Assembly (NCBI GenBank): GCA_040954595.2
Contig: CM082583.2
Coordinates: forward strand, 9,300,001 to 9,364,000
Direction of reading: 5' to 3'
From: Balanoglossus misakiensis
Lineage: Eukaryota; Hemichordata
Length of the DNA stretch: 64,000 nucleotides
In this document: in pieces, positions 52,301 through 64,000 of the stretch
How the letters are laid out: every line of letters starts with the position of its first letter
Numbering within the stretch: the stretch's first letter is position 1
Made by a program: the position numbers and the translations under genes
The notes under the pieces: generated by a model
The model's input: the letters and a program-made list of their open reading frames with translations, nothing else
What the model was told of the DNA's origin: nothing
Database searches by the model: none

Positions 52301-52956
52301 TCATTTCATGTTCATTTCTTTATTTTCTATTTCGAGTTCAGATTCTGAGCGGTCGACGGCAAAGTAAATGTGAACGCGACGCTAGGAAACAAAAGAAACG
52401 GTGATAATGAAGACGTAATTATCTGTCACACGGACGCTTCTGTGATCATTGACGATGGAATCCATTACTATAATACTAATTTACATGTAAAAGTTTGCGT
52501 TGATGAACCCAGCTGGCTGATTTTGTCTCTCGCTTTCTGGTTGGCTGAAACGTTCTATTCAACCCACCTGTTATCAACATTACTTTTATCGTGACTACGT
52601 CGCTGACATAAAGAAGATCTATGCGTTTAACACCTACCTGTTCAATATGATACTACCGATCTTCACGTAATACAGACCTAAGAATTCACTGCAGGGATCA
52701 AAGATTTCACCGGCCGGCCCGCCATTCTTTTGAATTAGTCAATATGTAACTTGTACGCAAACAATACTTGAATTGCTTCATATTATGTTAGAAGATGGTT
52801 CAAATTAACGAATAAATGCCTTATAATTATAATAACTTCTTAAACTGCTAAATATTTTTTCTTCCATGCCTTTATTTGCAAAAAATCAAGAAATGTCTAC
52901 TCGTCAGGAAAAAAATATTTGTACGAGGATACTTTTTTACCCATGAAGCATCAGGA

Positions 52957-52967
52957 AAAATGGCGGC
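52957..52967 (+). promoter_or_regulatory. YY1-type site at the COG1 start codon
   Basis: AAAATGGCGGC spans the COG1 initiator ATG and matches the YY1 motif AANATGGCGGC, which is common at start codons of housekeeping genes. This supports the chosen start and a TATA-less promoter close by. Binding is inference. Confidence 0.4.
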
Positions 52968-53429
52968 GCTCAAGCTTACGGGTACGTGTCTGCTATCGAA
53001 ACTTATTGCAATTTTAAGGTTGACTAAGCGCCGATTCAAAGTTTTGCGGTGGTTTTATATTCTTAACAATACGGTGTACCCGAATGTCCAACTAGCTTAA
53101 ATATTTTCTTTGTCGATCTCCGACGTTGGAGCTTTGAAGTATCGATCGATGTGACACGCCCACTTTCAGGCACGTAAACACTGCCACGTTGCCGTTGGAG
53201 GCAATGTTTACATACGTGATATTGGTTGCAGATCTATGAATGAGAACACCGTTTAGCACGGTATTCCGCTAAACAGAAATATAGATAGTGAGTGTCGGCT
53301 ATCTTTGATTTCCCCCTTGCTTGATTTACAGCCAGCGCTTTGCTGAACCTGGATACTAATGCTTTATTTGAGAAACATAATATTGATGAAATCAGGAAAG
53401 TTGAAAAGGACACAAGGTGGGTTAATAGT

Positions 53430-53464
<35 letters not shown>

Positions 53465-53468
53465 CTAC

Positions 53469-53554
<86 letters not shown>

Positions 53555-53588
53555 CTACCATCATCATCATCATCATCATCATCACTAC

Positions 53589-53635
<47 letters not shown>

Positions 53636-56600
53636 CTACCATCATCATCATCTTCATCTTCATCATTGCCATTACAATTATCATAGAGGAGCCAGAGGAT
53701 GGTCAACTAATAATGGAAACTGCATAATAAAGCGATCTGTTTATAAAATATATCATAGTGTATTTTAGCCGTAGGGCACTATTTGTACAAATGGGATGGA
53801 AGGTATTTCTTATGCTTCACATTTGTAAAAAAAATCAGTAAACAATACATCAAAAGTTATGAGGCTCACACACAGTGAAAAACACTGATAAGTTTCCAGG
53901 TTCTAGAATTACACATATCTGTATCATATTCATTTTAATCTGTCTGCTGTAGGTTTCAGATTGAAAAGAAGAAAGAGGATCTAAGGTTGATGGTCGGGTA
54001 AGTTTACTGTGGAATCTCGATAGCCGTGAGAGCGTTGATGCGAAAGAATAGTTTTGCATCAGTAACTTTTGCCATGCAGTATTTCTGCTGTTCACAAAGT
54101 GGATCAACTTCATGGAGACCCAGAAAGTTATTACTCAAAAGTACCAGATGTTATGAATGTGTACATCAGTGATCATTCTAAAAAAAAATTCTTTTTCTTC
54201 CAGAGAAAGATACAGAGATCTGATAGAGGCGGCTGATACGATTGCCGACATGGGAAGATGTGCACAAAATGTAAGAATCAGTTAAAATAAGACATTTACA
54301 CTTGTACATAATGAGTGTTCATATTCAGTCTTCAATGTTTTGTAAGCAATCAACACAGTGAACAACAACTGCTACATTGTTCACTGTCGGTGCAAACCTT
54401 GGAGATGCCTGTTCATATTCAGTCTTCAATGTTTTGTAAGCAATCAACACAGTGAACAACAACTGCTACATTGTTCACTGTCGGTGCAAACCTTGGAGAT
54501 GCCTACTGACTTTCAGATAGTGATACAGCAAAAGATTCTTAGGCTGAAATTACATACTCTTTGTGTGGTCATCAAAACACAAAATATTCATTTCATTGTA
54601 ATTTTCGTAAACACCCATCCAACGACCTTTCAAAGCACACTTTTTGAGTACATGTACTACCAAATCTCCTTCACTTTCCACCTTGACGGAAAATATCTGT
54701 ATTACAGATTGTCTCTGCTGTACAAGGAATGCAGGAGTATTGCACCGACTTACAGAAAACCCACATGACAAAGGGTCTGAGTGGAGACAGATCCAGACTT
54801 ACTCAGCAGAGGTACCAGAAATCACTGTTTTCTTCTAGATTTCACTTATCCGTAATGTAATACATGTAAACACCTTGAAGGTTGACTGACGTAAAATTGG
54901 TAATGTTAGATGCATTTAATATGTTCACTTTGCAGGCATGTACCGACTGGTTTCTACAGCATAGCGTCTCAAATCAAGCTGTTGGTAGACATGCCAGAAA
55001 AGGTAATGAAATTTATATTTATTCACCAATAGATCTATCCTCCAATTCAAAATTAGCTAATAAAAATGCACACATCAGCAGATTTAAGATTTCATAAACC
55101 CAGATAACTTTTCTCCAACAAAAATAGACTAACTCCTTTCATCCTACCTGACAGATCTGGAGTGCCATTGAAGATGGCGAGTTACTGCGAGCAACTCAGT
55201 TGTTTCTTCTGTCCAGACACATTGTCAGCAGTCTACAACTGGACGCCAACACACAGAGATCGGCTCAGATATTGTCCTGGTTCCCAATCCTATCCAGACA
55301 GTGGACGGCCATCAGTCACTTCAAAACTGCCATCCTGCAGGTAAACTATGTTTCACCAGGTGCCTGTCAAAGTAAGACTGCCTCTATAGGAACCATCTTT
55401 CTTGATTTTTGATTATCAACAATTTGTGAAACTTATTCGTGATCACGTTTTCACATCAGAACATGATGATTCATTTCACAGAGCTGCAGATCTGTTCTCA
55501 AAGATACCAGAATGTCAGAACAGGTGAGACTAGAATTATTTCATTAATTAATAAACCTCGATAAAGAGATTTCAAGGACAAAATACAGTGTGGACATTTC
55601 CTTCCAGTTTACCTTGATAATTAGTTTTCAAGGCCAAAAGAGCAGAATGCCAAATTAAGTCCATTTTTTGCAGATTTTCCTCAGTTTTGTCAACTTGAAT
55701 GGTGAGTCATATCCTGTCTTCAAAATCCTACCTAGATTGAAATGACTCATTACCAACTTCATCAAATTTGTTTCTCACCCAGGCCACAGCAAAGTCTCTG
55801 TGTTCAATCCTGCTGCTAGAGGACAGCACACCAAGACAGGTCTTCACTGAATTTTTACTGGCCAAGAAGGTGAGGGGTGATTCGGCTGTGGGGTGTGAAG
55901 AAAACCCCAAAGTGTCTGGTCTGTCACATACATGTACCCTTGCTGCAGCTTTGTTCATAAGGGTTGGTGATTGGTTGTGGTCTTCGAACTTGCTCAGAAT
56001 GGGTTTCTAGCGTTTGTCTGTGCCACTCTATGGGAAAAGACAAAATCATGTATATCAGCACATCTTTAGTTAGGGATCTACTGAATTGTTGTGTCCCCTT
56101 GCTGTGAATTTTACCTATGATTAATAATAATAAGAGTTTTTGTTTGGTTCCTCTTCTCAGAGCGCTGTACAACAGTTCTTCCAGCCGTACCAACCAGGTA
56201 TGTCATCTATTATATTGTCCATTTGATTCTGGTGATTAAAGTGTAGGATAACCTACCTGTTTTGTTTGAAACCCGACATATATTTACTACGGTGGTATTT
56301 TAATAAAACATTCTCTTTTGAAAAACCAGGCAGCAGTATCAAGTCTCAAGTAAGTGGAGTGATCGAGTTGATATGTACAACAATCCAGCAGATCTATGCT
56401 GTGTTCTATAACAGTGATGATGAAAGCAGAGGTAAGTGTTAGAAATACAATCTTCTCTACACTCCTGCATTTGAACAATTCAGTGTTACATTGTATGCCT
56501 ACAAGCAGAAATGAGTCTGTGAGCAATACATATTCTGATCATGTTATGTAATATTACTTTTGCAGAGCATTGCAATTTACTGATGCAGATCATCCATGAA

Positions 56601-57551
56601 GTTACAGACGATGGGAAGAAAGGTAAACAATGTCAGTGTCTCTAAGTCCAGAGTGTGTTTTCCCCTGATTTTATTTTGTGTGGTGGTGCTGTGCTCTGTT
56701 TGGGGGCGTCAGTATACAGACAAAGAAACAGACCAGAGCAGCAAACTGGGGACTGTGAGAGAGTCTACCCACACCGCCTGGCAGTGAATCGGGAGGTTAG
56801 GGTTGGGCACCTCTGTTTACACCAATACCGATTTCACTCACAGTACTGAGATATGTGAACCTGTTTTATTTATTTGTTAAAAATTCAATTTGTGTGTTAT
56901 TTTCCTCAGGGAGCAGCGATATTTTCACCAAAGACATGGGGTCTGGTACGTTTGCCAAGTATCTGCCTGAATCAATCACAGGTATGACATTCAAATTGTT
57001 CTGACCTCGTTTATTGTTATAAGACTCATTGAAAAATGCACAACTGATATTTAAAAAGGGAAAGATATGATGTAAAACATGTACAGTCGACTGGATCATA
57101 TAAAAATATGTCTTACAAAAATGTCAGTAACATAGCTCATTTAATTGTTTCATTACACTCGGTGGACGTAATGGTTAGTTTTTACAAGACTGCAGAGTGA
57201 GGGCAGTGTTCATTTAAAAAGAAACCAAACACGTACAGATGATATGTATGAAACTACAAAGACTTCTCACAGTCAGATGTGCTCGAAAGATTGACACTGT
57301 TGCATGCAAGTCACTTTCGCTGACAATAAAACACCCTTCCCCGATCCTAAAATTGTCATTTAGATTTCCGGCCAGTACTGAGAACCTTGGCCAGTCCAAT
57401 ATCTGCAGAGTATTTGCAGAAGAGCTGTCAGGAGTGGATAGATACATGCATCCATGATATCAATATCGGGGTAGGCAAACTGTTCAGCTATGTCACAACC
57501 ATCAAGGGACTGACTGGTATTAGAGATGCATTATGGGAACTGCTCTGCCAG
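52960..57551 (+). CDS. COG1: COG1 exons 1-14 (N-terminal half)
   Basis: Exons read by splice site and phase: 52960-52981, 53332-53416, 53953-53997, 54204-54270, 54708-54811, 54936-55002, 55155-55340, 55482-55523, 55783-55869, 56161-56197, 56330-56431, 56566-56622, 56910-56981, 57364-57551. This half carries the N-terminal helical region (Vps51-superfamily-like) through which COG1 contacts its lobe partners. Exon 2 has a slightly weak donor (AG then GTGGGT), only 14 bases before the TCA repeat. Exon 10 is just 37 bases. Confidence 0.93.
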
Positions 57552-60500
57552 GTAAGCTCAGCCAATCAGAACATCTCCTTTGGCACATGAACGTGAATAT
57601 TAATGAATGGAGCCAATGATCAGTGATGTGGGTCATGAAAAACAAAGGCAAAATAAAATCTTTTGACCCCTTAACTTAAATGTCGGTGAATCAAGCTGAT
57701 GAAAGTATGATATATTTGGGCCATTGCCTCATGTCAACTTTGCGAGAGTGTTGCTTTTGGCCAGTACAAGGGCAACATACATGAACAATGTACTTCATGA
57801 TTATACACATGACAAGCAAAGAACAGTGTCTCACAAAGGTACAGTGTATAGATGTAGCTGATAGCTGAGGCTTTTGATACAGCCATTCTGAATGGCTATA
57901 TCGCTTGGAGATGCTGATGTAGGTCACAGTGATGAGTTTACTCCAGTGCAGTAACTGTGCCCCAGATACCATCACGAGAGAATGTCACAATCCGAAGAGA
58001 GTCACACTGTCTGGGCTGACTGCCTGGCATACTTTGCGTGTGCAAAGCCCTGGCATATGAGCCCTGGCAGCAGGTGTGTGGGCTTAAAAATCTCTCTTTA
58101 CTGAATCATAACATCGAGACTGCGGATTATTCCCTGGCAGCTGCATGCCGTGTTTTCTATTTTGGTGCGTGAAATATAGCCAGGCAGTAAATAACAGGGG
58201 TTTTTCTCTTCGTCAGTATGTAACAGAAAAACATGTCTGGGGGTGTCGGCTTTCGTTTGTTCGAATACCCGATAATTCGGCAGAAGTGGGTTTTGCTCGC
58301 CTCATATTTTGTAGAGGTTGCCTTGACGGTAGCAGCTGTTGGGCAGTGCCAGTATTTGGGATGATGAGCTCATTAAGAAATAGTTGACAGTGTTTCGAAA
58401 GCAGTAAACATCATCGCAGTTGTTGGGGGACGTGAACCAGCATTCAGTTCATATTTGTTTGGCGCTACGTGTAGAGATTCATTCTAAGACAGAAGTGAGT
58501 CCTTCAGTGACACACTTGTGTGTATTGCTCTAGGCTTTCTGTGAAGAATCAGTTTTATGTCAGATCTCCTTTCTACATCATCCTTATTTTCCGATTGATG
58601 TGGAAATAATAAATAACAGAAGAATCAAATTTAACTGTATACATATCATTACAAAATCATTACCCAAACATGCGTGTACTGTTAATTAATTCTGTTTTGA
58701 AAAGTATTATTACAACTAGAACGGATTCGTGTGATTTTAAAGGGTGTATTTTTGTCCCATCAAATTCCTTTTCTGCTGTCACAGTTTTGGGATAAGGATG
58801 AAGACAAGAAAATGTTAATAATTGGCAACAGAGAGAAAGAAGATGTAAGCAAGGTGTGGTAGGCAGAGAAACTGCATGCAAAAACTGAGACCTTCAGTTT
58901 CATGATATTTTATAGAGATTGGTAGAGATGAATTTCAGAAACATAAGGTTACTGGGTGCTGGTTAGGGGCTATGGATGGCAGTGTATCAACAGCACAGTG
59001 TGGTTGGTGCCATGGTTTTCCAGTATATTCTCCGGATGTTTTCTCTTTTTTGCATGCTGGAATTGTGCATTCATCACCACATAGTAAAATGCATGTTGGT
59101 CGGTTGGTGAAGGATAACAAAATGAACTGCTGTTGTTCATATAGTGGAGTGACTTTGTTTGGTTAGCACTCTGTATAACAGCTTTACCTTAGAAAACAGT
59201 GGATTTGGACCGAACCATGGTGGTGAAAGGGTTAAGGGTATATGCACACTAATTGTTCTATGTATATTAATTTTGATTCCTATCTATTGGCTTTCAACGC
59301 AGGACAATTATGCTGTGCCTTGGAGAACTGTCTGTACCAGTGTTCTCAACAGGCATCTCTCTCCCTGGGATGAGTTCATCAGACCGTTATTTCTGACAAG
59401 AGCCCAGGTAAAATATGCAAACTTGCTACATGATTTTGAATCCACCTTCACCAGGGTATTTCCACGAGAAAGATTTAGTCACTTCTAAGTAGGACTCAAG
59501 GGTACATGTACATCATTAGTATCTTTCTCCTGCAGACTATCATTCAAAATATGCTGGACAGCAGCACCGACTCTACTCAGCGTCTGGTGAACCAAGCCCT
59601 TCAGGATATCGCATCTCTGCCGACCGAGTGCAACGTGGCATCTTTCATCTGGACGGAGACGGCCAACGATTCTCCCACAACGGCTGTGTGGAGCACATCA
59701 CTGGCCAACAGGTCACCTACCGAGGGCGGTGGGCTGTACATGAAGTCTAGGGCATTTTCTCCAAGAGCTCAAAGGTCAGTTTTTGTCCATTTTTTTGGCA
59801 ATTGAGAAAAACATCACAGGATTTCAATTTCATACATGTACTTGATAAGAAATAGACTTCAATAATGATGAGTTTATGTGTTTGTTCTACAGTTTGTCCA
59901 GTACATTAGACAGCCGACTGAAGGCACTACTGGAAGACGTCGCCCACTACACCACTGTGCAGGAGGATAAGAAACCAGATGAGACTCCAGTGGGCCCCTT
60001 TGACAAGTTTGCCGATTCCAGTAATTTGCTGATATTCCTTCAGATGGCCTGCTCCAAGTGTGTAGATCGGTAAGTCATCGTACATGGATGTGTACAAGAT
60101 GGGAAACTGTCAGAGGCACCCCATTATGTAGGTGCTATCTAAAAGTACATGTGATGTATGGTACGTTTACCACTTGTATTGTGGAATAAATACATGTGAG
60201 TAAAGCAGATCTTCTGTACATGATGGTAGACGACTTGTAACCAAGACTTTCATGGAGAGCACCATCTATCTACAGTCAGGGTGGACTGGTAAACAGTCTA
60301 GCTTTTAGTTGATCAGGCTTGTCTTATCTATCCTTTCCAGATTGCTGCAGTATGTCAATCAACAGCTGAATGAGGCTGAGAAGAGCCTTGAAGAAAGCGG
60401 CGGTGACGAGGCAAGTCGAAACAAACCGACGGTCATCAACAGGGCTTTGCTTCTCGGCAGGCTGTGTGCGGCCCTCGGCGATTTGACCCCGAACCTCCAG

Positions 60501-63500
60501 CAGTGCATGCTGGGAACCCAAGCCAAGGAAGCAAAAGCTGAGCAAATACGGTAAGTAAAAAAAAACGAACAATTGCATCACAATTTAGTCTGTTTAATCA
60601 TTGGAGAATGTGAACAATTTATGGGGCAGTTTTTAAATATAGACTGGGAAAAATTGTCGAAATCAAATGTAGCACAGTTGTCTTTATGAAGAGGATTGGG
60701 CAACGTTTTCGTTATATCAATCAAACCAAAAAAGCAGAAAAGCAAAGGATTTCATTTATATGTACTTAGTGTGCTGCAGACCATTACCTACAATTTCATC
60801 ATCTGTTTCAGACCATTAGGAAGAAGACCACTGTCTATACGTCAAGCCAAGTCAAAAGCAGTGAGTGTCAAGACATCTTTGAAAGTCTAATCAATTTCTG
60901 CTGGTATATCTACTCAGAAATCACAGTAAAATGGTTATAACAGATAGATAGAATATTTTTAGGATACAATTTGTTTTGAAATGTTTTGATACAGAATGTT
61001 TAAGTCAAGTTTTCTTCCCCTTTTTTGCTATCTCAGGCTGCAGAGCCTACCGAGTGGGATAAAACAAAAGATTCATTCACTGAGTTCTGTGACAAAGCCT
61101 ATAGGTAAGTGTCTTCAGACAATGATTGATGGCGAGTCCAAGTTCACTTCTACAGTGTTGATATTTTCATGTATGAATTTGAGCTAACATTTAAATACTG
61201 TCCTTGCAGTGTTTGGACCCGCAGTCAGAGTAGAGACTTGGTTGGAGATTTTACAAACAGTCTCTTGGATGACAATGGCAACACACTACTTCATATGGCC
61301 ACTGTGAGTATTAACAAGAAATTCAATCAGATTTTATAAAACAGACTTCAAAACAGGCTATGTACGGTAACAAGCTGATTACAGGTTATTTCAGCATGTT
61401 GTACAACAAAAAAACTACTGGAAATTTTAAGTTTAGTTTCTGAGTTTCTGTCTATTATAGTTCTTGTTTTACTCGTTGAAATGAACAAATGGCACTGAGG
61501 GCGATGTTATGCACATATTTTGCATCTTTCAGCGGCAATATGTACTCAAAACAATGTTTGTGACATTTCTCCATTTCTTTTCAGAATTGGGAGGAGATTT
61601 CTATACAAGAGGAATCAGAATCTGGAAAGACGGTGACTTCAACAATACGATTGCCAGTGCAGGTAAACTGGTGTGAATTTTTTTTTCAAGATTGTGTGCT
61701 TGCAGATTGGAGTTGATCTGAAGTGTGACATTCATTGATTGTGTTCCTTATCTTCCATGTGTGTGTGTGTGTCTCGCTCTCTCTCTCTTTTTCGAGTTAA
61801 AACGGTAAAACTGTATGTGTCAAGTTCATGTATAACTGCTGCCCATATATGAAGCAATTTCGTATTCTGTCTTGTCACCAGGCATCCTGGTACGTGCAGT
61901 CAACGCTATGCAAATTGTGTGAAGAAATCAATAGAGTTGGGGGGCATGCACTGCCTAGGTAAGCGCCAAAATTTCCAAATCAATAATGTCAGTATTATGC
62001 ATTCTGGGTATTTTTATGAATGGTCTATGTGTTATAAAATTTTCAAACATTTTGGTGACTTTTCCCCCCAGACAAGTCATTCAGGGGCTGATCACCAGTA
62101 CCAGCGATGGCATCATCTCTGCGTACGAACAACTGCTGGCCACAGATAAAGAGAACAGAGCCAACGACAGAACAACCATGAGTCAACCCAAAGCCTTGCA
62201 AGTTCTCTTTGATTTGAAGTTCATCAACACCTTGATGTCTGGGAGACGAGACAATGCCAAGGTAATGGTTGAACTGTTCAACTGAGGTATCTGGTGGATA
62301 TTGACTTTTCTTTTATGGTCTGTCTAAAATGTGCAAGCACAGATTAGTGATCTTTTGTCTTTTTGTTCCCCTCCCGTAGGAGAGTACGGCTTACACAGAG
62401 CGTGTGAAGGAACTGACCGAGTCCCTAGAAGGTTACATAGATCCATTTGACTTGGATGTGTTTACTCCACACATGCAGTCCAATCTCAATAGACACACCA
62501 TGAGATGTGCTGTAAGTATGGCTTGCATATCAGTTCTGTTTCATCTTCTTCTGACGTCAACCCAAAGAGGTTCAGTTTATTCGCCTCCATTGCCGACACT
62601 GTGAAGTCATGCAGCATGTTATCAGGTTTGTTCATGGGTGTGTCAATCTTATTCTCTCACTTTGCATGACAGGTTTTGTTAGGGTCTCTGTCGAGTACAG
62701 ACAGGCCAACGTACACCCACAGACCAGTACAGAGTGGACATCACGAACAGCACAACGTCCTGCCACTGACGCCGGGCCAGGCCAGATTCAGCCTTCTGCC
62801 TCTGAGTACCACACACAGCGGCTACAGAAGCAGCCAATCACTGCTGTCCAAACAGCAACAGGTAGGGTCTGGCTCTCAGTGTATTTTGTAAGAAGGTATA
62901 CTATTGGATGTGTATGTATTGCACATTGAAAATCTCAGTAATCCACCAAAATGAGTTTCCATGACTGAGAGTGAAGCGGAATGGGGCGTAGAAAAACAAA
63001 AGAACAAACACCTACTAACACTGGTGGCACCCATTTACGCCACTGTCGCACACACGAATGAATGAATCATTCAGGTCGTTCACCTATGATGCATTATCTT
63101 CCCAATGCATTTGCGTGTGAGTGTACAAGACTCACAAGGTCCCCTCTCTTTAGTTGTAAAATGTAAAAGCCTGATTATGCCAGATTAGTCAAGGTGAAAA
63201 TAAATTCAAATTGCTTGAATCCCCACAGCCCTCTTGTGCTGAAAATAAAACCACGGAAAGCAGTGACCATGAAGGATAAATCAGTTACATTTATCCCACA
63301 GTGCTGAAAGTTTCAAAGTATTGTATACGTATACCCCAATTTCCGATTTCTTTTTGACCAAAAAGGGATTAGGGTCGAACAAAGGAAAGGGTCTCCACAG
63401 AAATGTTCAAGAAATAAGCTGATTTTTGCATAGTGCATTATCTCTAAAACATGAACAAAGTTCTCGAGTGACTGTCTGTGGATTATAAGTGCTGTCGTAC

Positions 63501-64000
63501 AACACTGGGCATTTCTTGGAAGTGATGTCAGACTACATTTTTTGATGATAATGCTTTTGAGCCAAATTCAGGAAATGAACATAATGGGGCTGGCAAATGC
63601 ATGAGAATGAAAATGGGTCTCATGTCGGATTACTTTGGTAAAATTGAAAGTGGCATCTCCTTCCTGTCAATGGGAGGGAGAAATTCACTCGCCCCTAGCT
63701 CACAGGCCACACTGTTTTTATGACCAATGTAGTCGTATCTTGCTCCTGGTTGCCTCGTATAGATTCGTGAATTGTTTTGACTAATCACGCATATATTGAC
63801 TGGCATTTGCTGAGAAAAATGGGGTGAGATTATAGGGACAAGCCCCGTGAAAGCTTACATTCTTGAAATGAGAAGTAAACATGTTTGTTTGAGGTGTGAA
63901 TTTTTTTTTTCCTTCTCCAGTTAACAACTCCCAGTTTGGAATTAATCACAAGGAGCAGTGTGAAGATGGAAGAAAGCGCCAGAAGCGATTCAACGAGCTC
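52960..64000 (+). CDS. COG1: Conserved oligomeric Golgi complex subunit 1 (COG1), 27 exons, right edge cut
   Basis: COG1 is a subunit of the eight-member COG tethering complex. That complex captures vesicles recycling within the Golgi and keeps glycosylation enzymes in place. Twenty-seven exons join without a frame break into about 949 residues, against about 980 in human COG1, so only the last few dozen residues are missing. Diagnostic stretches are ALFEKHNIDEIRKVE near the N-terminus, ERYRDLIEAADTI (52-64), FYSIASQIKLLVDMPEK, LTGIRDALWELL and DPFDLDVFTPH (837-847). The start ATG in a 22-base first coding exon is followed by donor GTACGT. The upstream ATG at 52942 runs into a stop when spliced. 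All introns are GT-AG. The exon coordinates are given in the two block entries. Confidence 0.96.
53431..53667. repeat. (TCA)n trinucleotide repeat in COG1 intron 2
   Basis: About 235 bases of nearly pure ATC/TCA triplets are interrupted four times by ACTACC and end in degenerate TTCATC units. The tract starts 14 bases after the exon 2 donor. Read in the exon frame without splicing it would encode poly-histidine; the other strand gives poly-Asp or poly-Met. Those open frames are artefacts of the triplet repeat, not genes. Confidence 0.97.
54317..54504. repeat. Perfect 94-bp tandem duplication with internal hairpin, COG1 intron 4
   Basis: Copies at 54317-54410 and 54411-54504 are identical over 94 bases. 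Each contains an 11-bp perfect inverted repeat (ACAGTGAACAA and TTGTTCACTGT, 11-base loop); in copy one the arms are 54355-54365 and 54377-54387. Zero divergence implies a very recent duplication or an assembly artefact. Confidence 0.95.
57552..59302 (+). other. COG1 intron 14, 1.75 kb
   Basis: This is the longest COG1 intron in the window. It contains no recognised exon or gene. Near its end (about 59188-59237) lies a second copy of the dispersed repeat seen near 24010-24055 (GAAAACAGTGGAT, then TGGTGGTGAAAGGGTT). Confidence 0.7.
59188..59237. mobile_element. Second copy of the MITE-like dispersed repeat
   Basis: About 46 bases align with the right part of the element near 24010-24055 with few differences, ending in GTGGTGAAAGGGTTAAG. 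No clear left terminus was found in this copy, so it is probably truncated. Confidence 0.4.
59303..64000 (+). CDS. COG1: COG1 exons 15-27 (C-terminal half, incomplete)
   Basis: Exons: 59303-59407, 59536-59774, 59893-60069, 60341-60550, 60812-60860, 61037-61104, 61210-61303, 61585-61662, 61882-61958, 62072-62261, 62380-62511, 62673-62861 and 63921 to beyond 64000. Recognisable stretches are SPWDEFIRPLFL, LLGRLCAALGDLTPNLQQCM, SWYVQSTLCKLCEEINRVGG and ALQVLFDLKFINTLM, all in the order expected of COG1. Exon 26 encodes the Ser/Pro/Gln-rich region (ARFSLLPLSTTHSGYRSS) that precedes the C-terminus. Exon 27 is open at the window edge. Confidence 0.93.
62862..63920 (+). other. COG1 intron 26, 1.06 kb
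   Basis: No exon recognised. It ends in a strong pyrimidine tract and acceptor (CCTTCTCCAG). Confidence 0.7.

Larger units (their letters stand above)
46379..52959. other. Region between Ski-like gene and COG1; no gene recognised
   Basis: The upstream non-coding exon(s) and promoter of the minus-strand Ski-like gene should lie here but could not be fixed. CpG-richer patches occur near 47270-47340 and 52350-52700 and are candidate promoter areas. A 23-bp tandem duplication is at 46773-46818. An orphan exon candidate is at 49153-49366 on the minus strand. The rest is AT-rich with scattered TACATGTA motifs (for example near 47965 and 49460). Confidence 0.5.

Noticed and set aside
53340-53768. 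Poly-histidine, poly-Asp, poly-Ile and poly-Met open frames
   Set aside because: All are readings of the (TCA)n repeat in COG1 intron 2.
1-64000. tRNA, rRNA, CRISPR or prokaryotic mobile elements
   Set aside because: I looked for T-loop and B-box-like strings, regular spacer arrays and transposase frames and saw none that hold up; the DNA is plainly eukaryotic.

Overview
This is animal (metazoan) nuclear DNA. Genes are split into many short exons by canonical GT-AG introns, AATAAA signals and long 3' untranslated regions are visible, and the protein families (K+-dependent Na+/Ca2+ exchanger, BCL-2 family, Ski-like zinc module, COG complex) are animal or eukaryotic. The DNA is AT-rich, with scattered CpG, many TACATGTA-type palindromes, long homopolymers and short tandem repeats. 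This suggests an invertebrate such as an amphioxus, hemichordate, echinoderm or mollusc; I cannot tell which.

Layout. (1) 1-12883: no convincing coding sequence; most simply a long intron upstream of the first recognised exon of the next gene. (2) 12884-21113, plus strand: the last six coding exons (419 residues) of an SLC24/NCKX-type exchanger, with its 3' UTR running to about 24.2 or 24.9 kb. (3) 25.06-26.9 kb, minus strand: a small two-exon gene encoding a 91-residue protein with a BH3-like helix resembling PUMA, BIM and BMF. (4) 27259-28601, plus strand: a complete two-exon, 230-residue BCL-2 family gene, closest by eye to MCL-1, with a clear poly(A) signal at 30296. Genes 3 and 4 are head to head across a short region with CRE-like, UPRE-like, CCAAT and ETS sites. 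(5) About 30.3-39.4 kb: no gene recognised, but a pair of full CRE palindromes at 38.5-38.6 kb. (6) 46378 down to about 39.4 kb, minus strand: an unassigned gene with a Ski/Sno-type C-C-H-H-C module, an RVxF-like PP1 docking motif and a C-terminal coiled coil. (7) About 46.4-52.9 kb: no gene recognised, one orphan exon candidate. (8) 52960-64000, plus strand: 27 exons (about 950 residues) of COG1, running off the right edge shortly before its expected end.

The most interesting item is the divergent pair at 25-30 kb. A probable anti-apoptotic BCL-2 protein lies immediately beside a probable BH3-only antagonist, with a candidate shared promoter. If confirmed, a guardian and its inhibitor would be encoded side by side and could be co-regulated.

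Exon borders were read by eye from splice sites and reading-phase continuity. No alignment, transcript or database search was run.
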